Source of the DNA: an uncultured Pelagibacteraceae bacterium
Lineage (GTDB): Bacteria; Pseudomonadota; Alphaproteobacteria; Pelagibacterales; Pelagibacteraceae
Direction of reading: 5' to 3'
DNA: 39,807 nt
Assembly (NCBI GenBank): GCA_902623495.1
Contig: CACNTW010000010.1
Coordinates: 1 to 39,807 of the forward strand
The position numbers and the translations under genes are program-made. Position 1 is the stretch's first letter. The number at the start of each line of letters is the position of its first letter. A model generated the notes under the pieces. That model was not told where the DNA came from and did not search any database. It worked only from the letters and a program-made list of their open reading frames with translations. Below are positions 34,580 to 39,807 of the stretch, one piece after another.

Positions 34580-35952
34580 TGAATATAATTATTTGTGGTG
34601 CGGGAAGAGTGGGTTTTACTATTGCTAAATTATTGACTGAACAAAATCACTCAATAACTGTTATTGATCAATCAAGTGAAGATATTCAAAAAATAAATGA
34701 CTCACTTGATGTAAAAGCAATTGTGGGCAAAGCTACATCTCCAGAAATTTTAGACAATGCGAATACAGCAGATGCTGATATGTTAATAGCTGTTACAAGA
34801 AATGATGAAATTAATATGCTAATTTGCCAAATTGCATATTCATTATTCAAAGTCCCCAAAAAAATTGCAAGAATCCGATCTCAAGAATATTTGGATCCAA
34901 AATTTTCAACACTTTTTAACAAAGAAAATCTTCCAATAGATTATGTCATTTCTCCAGAGTTAGAAATTGCAAAATCATTACAAAGAAAGTTAGAGGCCCC
35001 AGGGGCTTTAGATAATGTACCATTTGCTGAAAATAAACTTAGATTATTAGAAATTTTAATTGATGAAAAATGCCCAATTCATGAAATAAAATTAAAAGAA
35101 TTAACGAATAAATTTCCAAAACTAAATGCATATATTTTAGGCGTTATTAGGGAAGAAAGTTTTAAAATATTAAAGAAAGATGACAAACTTCAACATAATG
35201 ATAAAGCATACGTAATTGTTAATTCAAATCAAATGGAAGAAACTTTAAAAGTTTTTGGTCATAATGAAAAAATATCTAATAAAATTTTAATTATTGGTGG
35301 AGGCAATATTGGATTTAATCTAGCTTCAAATATAGAAAAAAATTTTGAAGAAGCGAGAGTAAAAATCATTGAGAAAGATAAAAATAGAGCTGAATATATA
35401 GCCAATTATTTAAATGATACAATTGTTATCAATGGGAATGGTTTAGATGAAGATGTATTAAATGAAGCTAATTTAGAAGAGGTAGAAACCGTATTGGCAT
35501 TAACAAATGACGATGAAGATAATTTAATGGTTAGTGTTCTTGTGGAAAAATTTTCAAAAAATAAAAGAACTATGGCTTTGGTAAATAAACCTAATTACTC
35601 ATTGCTACAATCCTCTTTAAAAATCGATGATTTAATTGATCCTAGGATGAGTACAGTTTCAAGTATATTAAAACATGTTCATAAAGGTACAATTGAGAAT
35701 GCTTATACAATATTAAATGGTGAGTATGAGGTCATTGAAGCTGATATCATAGAGACATCAGAATTAATTAATAAAGAATTAAAAAATGCTGATTTACCAG
35801 ATGAAATTCGTGTTGGCGCAATTTTAAGAAATAATAAATTTATTTTACCATCATCTAAATATATTTTTCAAAAAGATGACACAGTAGTATTGTTAGCAAA
35901 AAGAGACCAATTATCTCTGGTTGAAAATTTATTCAGAATAAGCTCAATTTAA
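34579..35952 (+). CDS. trkA: Trk potassium uptake regulatory subunit TrkA
   Basis: Cytoplasmic NAD-binding regulator of the Trk channel, 457 aa, with two RCK repeats. The first starts MNIIICGAGRVGFTIAKLL (GxGxxG, residues 6-11) and the second ILIIGGGNIGFNLASNI near residue 233-249. Each is followed by a TrkA-C module; the last reads VRVGAILRNNKFILP-like (EIRVGAILRNN). It overlaps ntrX by 1 bp and precedes trkH by 3 bp. In many alphaproteobacteria trkA is followed by hfq-hflX; here it pairs with its channel partner instead. Confidence 0.96.
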   Translation: MNIIICGAGRVGFTIAKLLTEQNHSITVIDQSSEDIQKINDSLDVKAIVGKATSPEILDNANTADADMLIAVTRNDEINMLICQIAYSLFKVPKKIARIRSQEYLDPKFSTLFNKENLPIDYVISPELEIAKSLQRKLEAPGALDNVPFAENKLRLLEILIDEKCPIHEIKLKELTNKFPKLNAYILGVIREESFKILKKDDKLQHNDKAYVIVNSNQMEETLKVFGHNEKISNKILIIGGGNIGFNLASNIEKNFEEARVKIIEKDKNRAEYIANYLNDTIVINGNGLDEDVLNEANLEEVETVLALTNDDEDNLMVSVLVEKFSKNKRTMALVNKPNYSLLQSSLKIDDLIDPRMSTVSSILKHVHKGTIENAYTILNGEYEVIEADIIETSELINKELKNADLPDEIRVGAILRNNKFILPSSKYIFQKDDTVVLLAKRDQLSLVENLFRISSI

Positions 35953-35955
35953 TTA

Positions 35956-37365
35956 ATGAGTATATTTAGTCTAAAATACTTTGGTATTTTTTTTCTTGTT
36001 ATAAGCTTTTTTTCATTTTTTAACATAATTTATTCTTATTATTTTAATCTTTTGAATAATCTTGGAAATTATATTTTAACATTTGTGATTAATTTAAGTA
36101 TTGGTTTTTTTTTTTTAATTTTCAAAAAATATAAATTTCAGAAAATTAATTTATTTGAGAGAATTTTAATTGTTTTGGTAGGTTATATAATTTTACCTAT
36201 AGCAATATCAATTCCTTACTATCTAAATATAGATAACATTGGTATAGTTAATTGTTATTTTGAAGCAATTTCTGGTTTTACGTCCACAGGATTTACCATT
36301 TTTAATAATTTGGATAAATTAGATCAAACATTAATTCTGTGGAGATCAAGCTCGCAATGGATAGGTGGATTATATTTCTTATTTTCAATATTATTACTTA
36401 TTGACTTATTTGATGAAAATTTAAAAAGATCTTTGACAAATTATATTTCTTTAAATTCATCAGAAATATTTAAACAAGTATTTAAAATTATAGTTATCTA
36501 CATATCAATGACAATTCTTATATTTATATTATTAAAAGCAATTAATTTACGATCCTATGATGCTTATAACTATTCTCTTTCAATAATATCTTCTGGTGGA
36601 TTTTTACCTAATGATAATTTTGATCTAACATTTGCTACAGATATAAGTAAAATTATTTTGTCTATAACAATGTTATTTTCATTTTTTAGTCTTTTTTTTA
36701 TTTTCAATTTAATTTTTTTTAAAAAAAAAAATGTTAATTATTTAAGTGAAGATATAAATATTTTAATATATCTTTTAATAGTAATAGCACTATCATTTAT
36801 ATTTTTTAATTATGAAAATAATTTTTTAAATGTATTGGTTTCTATATCAAGCAGTGTTTCAAATATAGGAATCTCATTTGAACAAGTGCCAAAAAATCTT
36901 GTTTTTGTATTCCTTATACTTGTTATTCTTGGCGGTTCTTTCTTTTCAACAAGCTCAGGTTTGAGAGTTATAAAGGTTTTAACTTTAATAAAATTTTCTT
37001 TGAATAATCTTTTGTCTCATTCAAAACCAAATCAAATTTATTCAAATAAATTATCATTAAATAAAATTAGTGCTAATATGAATGATATTAATATATATTT
37101 TTTTGCAATCATAATTTTTATAATTTCACTATTTTTAGTATCAATATTGCTAACAGTTTCTAATTTAGATTTTGAGTCATCTTTCAAGCTTGGCATTTTA
37201 ACAATAATGAATACTGTGAACTCTGAAATGTATGATTTAGGGAAAATAGATTTTTATAATTTTAATATATTTAGTAAACTTTCTTTAATAATATTTATGA
37301 TTATTGGAAGAATTGAACTGTTATCTATTATTATTTTATTAAAAAAATTTCTTTTCAAAAATTAA
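35956..37365 (+). CDS. trkH: Trk potassium uptake channel TrkH
   Basis: Inner-membrane K+ channel subunit, 469 aa (E. coli 483). Four membrane-pore-membrane repeats can be followed. Pore loop 1 is GFTSTGF (Gly112) followed by LWRSSSQWIGGLYF; loop 2 is SIISSGGF (Gly214/215); loop 3 is SSVSNIGIS (Gly305) followed by ILGGSFFSTSSGLRVIK; loop 4 is LTIMNTVNSEMYDLG. In loop 4, Asn422 aligns where the filter Gly is expected. The end GRIELLSIIILL matches the family. The gene contains long homopolymers (12 T at 36105-36116, T8 followed by A11 at 36713-36731). It depends on trkA, 3 bp upstream. Confidence 0.93.
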   Translation: MSIFSLKYFGIFFLVISFFSFFNIIYSYYFNLLNNLGNYILTFVINLSIGFFFLIFKKYKFQKINLFERILIVLVGYIILPIAISIPYYLNIDNIGIVNCYFEAISGFTSTGFTIFNNLDKLDQTLILWRSSSQWIGGLYFLFSILLLIDLFDENLKRSLTNYISLNSSEIFKQVFKIIVIYISMTILIFILLKAINLRSYDAYNYSLSIISSGGFLPNDNFDLTFATDISKIILSITMLFSFFSLFFIFNLIFFKKKNVNYLSEDINILIYLLIVIALSFIFFNYENNFLNVLVSISSSVSNIGISFEQVPKNLVFVFLILVILGGSFFSTSSGLRVIKVLTLIKFSLNNLLSHSKPNQIYSNKLSLNKISANMNDINIYFFAIIIFIISLFLVSILLTVSNLDFESSFKLGILTIMNTVNSEMYDLGKIDFYNFNIFSKLSLIIFMIIGRIELLSIIILLKKFLFKN

Positions 37366-37389
37366 ATTAGTATTATAAATCAATTCTAT

Positions 37390-37466
37390 GCGCTCTTAGC
37401 TCAGCTGGATAGAGCAACGGTTTTCTAAACCGTAGGTCGAAGGTTCGAATCCTTCAGAGCGCGCCA
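37390..37466 (+). tRNA. tRNA-Arg (anticodon UCU)
   Basis: A complete 77-nt cloverleaf: acceptor GCGCTCT/AGAGCGC, D-stem GCTC/GAGC, anticodon stem ACGGT/ACCGT with loop TTTCTAA, T-stem GAAGG/CCTTC with loop TTCGAAT, discriminator G and an encoded CCA (37464-37466). The anticodon TCT at 37424-37426 decodes AGA, the main arginine codon in this AT-rich genome. It sits 24 bp after trkH; a weak -10-like TATAAA precedes it. No terminator T-run follows. Confidence 0.97.
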
Positions 37467-37538
37467 AATCCAAATAATTCATAAATTTTGCGACTAATTT
37501 AATATTGATGAGTTTCATTGTTTCTGCTTTACTTGGAC

Positions 37539-37560
37539 AATTCAAAAATTAGTTTGAATT
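37539..37560. repeat. 8-bp inverted repeat upstream of aapJ
   Basis: AATTCAAA (37539-37546) and TTTGAATT (37553-37560) are perfect inverted copies around a 6-bp spacer. The repeat directly adjoins, and shares two bases with, an 18-bp palindrome at 37559-37576. It lies in the 130-bp gap between the tRNA and aapJ. It may be an operator half or a second binding site; TTGGAC at 37533-37538, just in front, could be a -35 element. Confidence 0.6.
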
Positions 37561-37576
37561 ATTTGTTAACAAATAA
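37559..37576. promoter_or_regulatory. 18-bp perfect palindrome, candidate operator of aapJ
   Basis: TTATTTGTTAACAAATAA reads the same on both strands over all 18 bases, centred between 37567 and 37568, 20 bp before the aapJ ATG and just before its Shine-Dalgarno site. A possible promoter (TTGGAC at 37533-37538, AATTAT at 37557-37562, 18-bp spacer) would overlap it, which is the layout of a repressor or activator site. The binding protein is unknown; NtrX, encoded 3 kb upstream, is a candidate by context only. Confidence 0.6.
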
Positions 37577-37583
37577 ATAAACA

Positions 37584-37589
37584 AGAGGA
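37584..37589 (+). promoter_or_regulatory. Strong Shine-Dalgarno site of aapJ
   Basis: AGAGGA ends 7 bp before ATG 37597. It stands out because most genes in the window have no clear Shine-Dalgarno sequence, and it agrees with very high expression of this binding protein. Confidence 0.75.
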
Positions 37590-37596
37590 ATAAATA

Positions 37597-38637
37597 ATGT
37601 TTAAATTAGTAAAACGATTGACTTCAGTTGTTGCTATGTTTGCTGTTCTATTTACTTTTACAACAGAAACTATGGCTGCAAAAAAGTCAAAAACTCTTAA
37701 AAACACTCAGAAAAAAGGATTTGTGAGATGTGGTGTTTCACAAGGTCTTCCAGGATTTTCTAATGCTGATGCTGCGGGTAACTGGACTGGTGTTGACGTT
37801 GATGTATGTAGAGCAGTAGCTGCTGCAGTGCTAGGTGATGCAAGTAAAGTTAAATTTACTCCACTAAGTGCAAAAGAAAGATTTGAAGCTTTGAAATCTA
37901 ATGAAATAGATGTGTTATCAAGAAACACAACTTGGACAGCTACTAGAGATGCAAAAATTGGACTTACGTTTGTAGGTGTTAATTTTTATGACGGCCAAGG
38001 TTTTATGGTTAGAAAAAATTCAGGAATTTCATCAGTAAATGATTTCAAAGCTGGTGTTTCTGCATGTACTAACCTTGGAACAACGACAGAGCTTAATATG
38101 AGAGATTTCTTTAACTCAAAAGGAATTAAATATGAGCCAGTCACTTTTGAAAAAGCTGACGAAGTTGTAGCCGCATACGATGCTGGTAGATGTGATACTT
38201 ATACTACAGATAAATCTGGATTAGCTGCACAAAGAATAAAACTAAGTAATCCTGATGATCACGTTGTATTACCTGAAACTATTTCAAAAGAGCCATTAGG
38301 CCCAGTTGTTAGACAAGGTGATGCTGTTTGGGAAGATATCGTGAGATGGTCCTTAAACGTGATGATTGAAGCTGAAGAGTATGGAGTAACATCTGCAAAT
38401 GCTGATATGATGAAAACTTCTGATAACCCAGCAGTTAAAAGATTAGTAGGTGCTGAAGGTGAGTTAGGAGCTGCTTTAGGTTTAGATCAAGAATGGAGCT
38501 TAAGAATAATCAAGCAAGTTGGTAACTACGGTGAAAGCTATAAAAGAAATATAGCTGATACTGGAATTCTACCTGATAGAGGTCCAAATGAGTTATGGAC
38601 AAAAGGTGGAATACTTTACGTACCACCAGCAAGATAA
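37597..38637 (+). CDS. aapJ: General L-amino-acid ABC transporter, periplasmic binding protein
   Basis: A 346-aa secreted solute-binding protein of family 3. Signal peptide residues 1-27 end in ETMA before AKKS. GFVRCGVSQGLPGFS opens the mature domain, followed by GNWTGVDVDVCRAVAAAVLGD, FTPLSAKERFEALKSNEID VLSRNTTWT in two adjoining segments, and GRCDTYTTDKSGLAAQR. These match AapJ/BztA (called YhdW in Pelagibacter). It binds a broad range of L-amino acids. It is preceded by a palindromic operator-like region and strong Shine-Dalgarno, and followed by a terminator before the permease gene. Codon use is less AT-extreme than in neighbours, as expected for an abundant protein. Confidence 0.96.
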   Translation: MFKLVKRLTSVVAMFAVLFTFTTETMAAKKSKTLKNTQKKGFVRCGVSQGLPGFSNADAAGNWTGVDVDVCRAVAAAVLGDASKVKFTPLSAKERFEALKSNEIDVLSRNTTWTATRDAKIGLTFVGVNFYDGQGFMVRKNSGISSVNDFKAGVSACTNLGTTTELNMRDFFNSKGIKYEPVTFEKADEVVAAYDAGRCDTYTTDKSGLAAQRIKLSNPDDHVVLPETISKEPLGPVVRQGDAVWEDIVRWSLNVMIEAEEYGVTSANADMMKTSDNPAVKRLVGAEGELGAALGLDQEWSLRIIKQVGNYGESYKRNIADTGILPDRGPNELWTKGGILYVPPAR

Positions 38638-38656
38638 TTCTTTATTAAAAGAACAT

Positions 38657-38689
38657 AAAGAGGGCTAGATTTTTCTAGCCCTTTTTTTT
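38657..38689 (+). terminator. Rho-independent terminator between aapJ and aapQ
   Basis: A 9-bp perfect stem AGGGCTAGA (38661-38669) / TCTAGCCCT (38674-38682) with a TTTT loop is followed by an uninterrupted T tract to 38689; AAAG in front (38657-38660) can extend the stem into the T tract. It is the only textbook intrinsic terminator I see in the window. It lies inside the aap operon, 19 bp after the aapJ stop. Confidence 0.93.
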
Positions 38690-38705
38690 ATAAACCATAC
38701 TAACA

Positions 38706-39807
38706 GTGAATTTTAAAAAAATATTACCCCAGTTACTTACATTAGCAGTCGTTATTCTAGTCTTTGGTTTCTTTTCATATAACGCTCAAGTAAATATGGA
38801 AAATAGAGGACTTGAATTTGGTTTTGGTTTTTTAACATATGAAGCCTCTTTTGATATTCAATTTTCCTTAATTGAATATGATGGCTCTCACTCTTATTTT
38901 AGAGCTTATCTTGTTGGATTATTAAACACAATATTAGTATCGGTTATTGGAATTATATTTGCAACTATACTTGGTGTAACTGTAGGTATAGCAAGATTAT
39001 CTAGAAATTATTTAATTGAGCGAACGGCAGCTGTTTATGTTGAGTTTTTTAGAAATATTCCTTTGTTACTACAAATATTTTTTTGGTATTTTGCTGCATT
39101 AAGAGCTTTGCCTTTACCTGAAAAAGCAGAACCAATGTTTGGCGTTTTCTTCTTAACAATAAAAGGTTTTTTTATTCCTGCAATTGTTTGGAATAATCTA
39201 GATATTTTTATTTACTCAGTAATTGCCGCAATAATCGCAATATTTTTTGTTAAATTGTACGCTAGAAAAAAGCAAGAAAATCAAGGAATTCAAACACCAG
39301 TTTTATCAATATCAATTGGTCTTTTAATTATTCTACCGTTGTTAAGTTTCTTACTAGGTGGTGTTGATGCATCCATTGAAATACCAGTTATTGAACAATT
39401 ATCACAAACATCTTTTACTTATAAGGGTGGACTTAAATTGCCACCTGAATTAATTGCATTAGCACTAGCTTTATCATTATATACAGCAACTTTTATAGCT
39501 GAAAATGTAAGAGCTGGCGTTCAAGGTGTTAGCAAAGGCCAGAAAGAGGCCGCTGCTTCAATTGGTTTAACTCCCAATCAAGTTCTAAAATTAGTAGTTA
39601 TGCCACAAGCATTGAGGATTATAATTCCTCCAACAACTAATCAATATTTAAATTTAACAAAAAATTCTTCACTTGCCGCAGCTATTGCTTACCCAGATTT
39701 AGTTTTAGTTTTTGCTGGAACTGCTTTAATGCAAACAGGTAGTGCAATCGAAATTGTTTCTATCACAATGTTAACTTATTTAACTTTAAGCATAACAATC
39801 TCAATAT
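38706..39807 (+). CDS. aapQ: General L-amino-acid ABC transporter permease (5' part, cut by window end)
   Basis: The reading frame opens at GTG 38706 and stays open to the last base (367 codons visible). The protein begins MNFKKILPQLLTLAVV, has an N-terminal membrane helix (~residues 8-26), an extended periplasmic part with FLTYEASFDIQ, then GLLNTILVSVIGIIFATILG and VEFFRNIPLLLQIFFWY, typical of the AapQ/BztB subfamily with its large insert before the final helices. The EAA loop is VSKGQKEAAASIGLTPNQVL, followed by VMPQALRIIIPP. It should form the channel with AapM and the ATPase AapP, presumably downstream. Confidence 0.93.
   Translation, partial: MNFKKILPQLLTLAVVILVFGFFSYNAQVNMENRGLEFGFGFLTYEASFDIQFSLIEYDGSHSYFRAYLVGLLNTILVSVIGIIFATILGVTVGIARLSRNYLIERTAAVYVEFFRNIPLLLQIFFWYFAALRALPLPEKAEPMFGVFFLTIKGFFIPAIVWNNLDIFIYSVIAAIIAIFFVKLYARKKQENQGIQTPVLSISIGLLIILPLLSFLLGGVDASIEIPVIEQLSQTSFTYKGGLKLPPELIALALALSLYTATFIAENVRAGVQGVSKGQKEAAASIGLTPNQVLKLVVMPQALRIIIPPTTNQYLNLTKNSSLAAAIAYPDLVLVFAGTALMQTGSAIEIVSITMLTYLTLSITISI

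Larger units (their letters stand above)
37467..37596. other. Intergenic region tRNA-Arg to aapJ
   Basis: A 130-bp gap, one of the two longest in the window. It contains the inverted repeat, the palindrome and the Shine-Dalgarno site listed separately. The first 65 bp hold nothing I can recognise. A 14-codon reading frame at 37508-37552 has no ribosome-binding site and is probably chance. Confidence 0.6.

Noticed and set aside
37508..37552. 14-codon reading frame (MSFIVSALLGQFKN) upstream of aapJ
   Set aside because: No ribosome-binding site, it ends inside the inverted repeat, and frames of this length are expected by chance.
1..39807. CRISPR arrays, insertion sequences, prophage, integrons or defence systems
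   Set aside because: I looked for spaced direct repeats, transposase or integrase motifs, and terminal inverted repeats and saw none; all stretches are filled by recognisable core genes.

Overview
The window looks like a chromosomal segment of a SAR11-clade alphaproteobacterium (Pelagibacterales, 'Candidatus Pelagibacter' type). The base composition is extremely AT-rich, Lys/Asn/Ile codons are used very heavily, genes are packed with 1-18 bp overlaps, and Shine-Dalgarno sites are mostly weak or absent. The gene content is core alphaproteobacterial, in an order resembling larger alphaproteobacteria with several genes removed. I see no insertion sequence, prophage, CRISPR array, toxin-antitoxin module or other accessory island, and no broken gene.

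Layout. (1) 1-3725, plus: the 3' end of lolD, then dnaE. (2) 3726-6041: a structured leader RNA followed by rpsB-tsf-frr (translation). (3) 6038-15460, plus: a nearly gapless envelope run, uppS-cdsA-dxr-bamA-skp-lpxD-fabZ-lpxA-lpxI-lpxB (isoprenoid carrier, phospholipid, outer-membrane assembly and lipid A). (4) 15443-22845, minus: ppiD-like chaperone, trpE-trpG-trpD-trpC, lexA with its own SOS box, and gltX. (5) 22903-29352, plus: tpiA-secG-pyrG-kdsA-eno-ftsB-lipA-ratA-like gene. (6) 29358-31410, minus: ispDF-pgpA-pncC. (7) 31448-37365, plus: the ntrY-ntrX two-component system, then the potassium-uptake pair trkA-trkH. (8) 37390-39807: tRNA-Arg(UCU), an operator-rich intergenic stretch, aapJ, a strong terminator inside the operon, and the start of aapQ (general L-amino-acid ABC transporter), cut by the window end.

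How it fits together. Regions 2-3 link translation to building the envelope: DXR and IspDF feed isoprenoids to UppS, FabZ feeds acyl chains to LpxA/LpxD, and KdsA makes the Kdo precursor joined to the lipid A made here. Region 7 holds the likely nitrogen-sensing system, and region 8 holds an amino-acid importer whose upstream DNA carries an 18-bp perfect palindrome and an adjacent 8-bp inverted repeat, so a regulatory link is plausible.

The most notable non-coding signals are the pseudoknot-forming rpsB leader, the aapJ operator and internal terminator, and the lexA box. The most notable protein signals are an NtrY without a PAS domain, an NtrX without GAFTGA, a TrkH whose fourth filter glycine appears to be Asn, a PpiD-like protein without a recognisable isomerase domain, and paired changes at the triosephosphate isomerase active site. 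I did not find a convincing wholly new system; the window is best read as a streamlined core genome with several unusual details.
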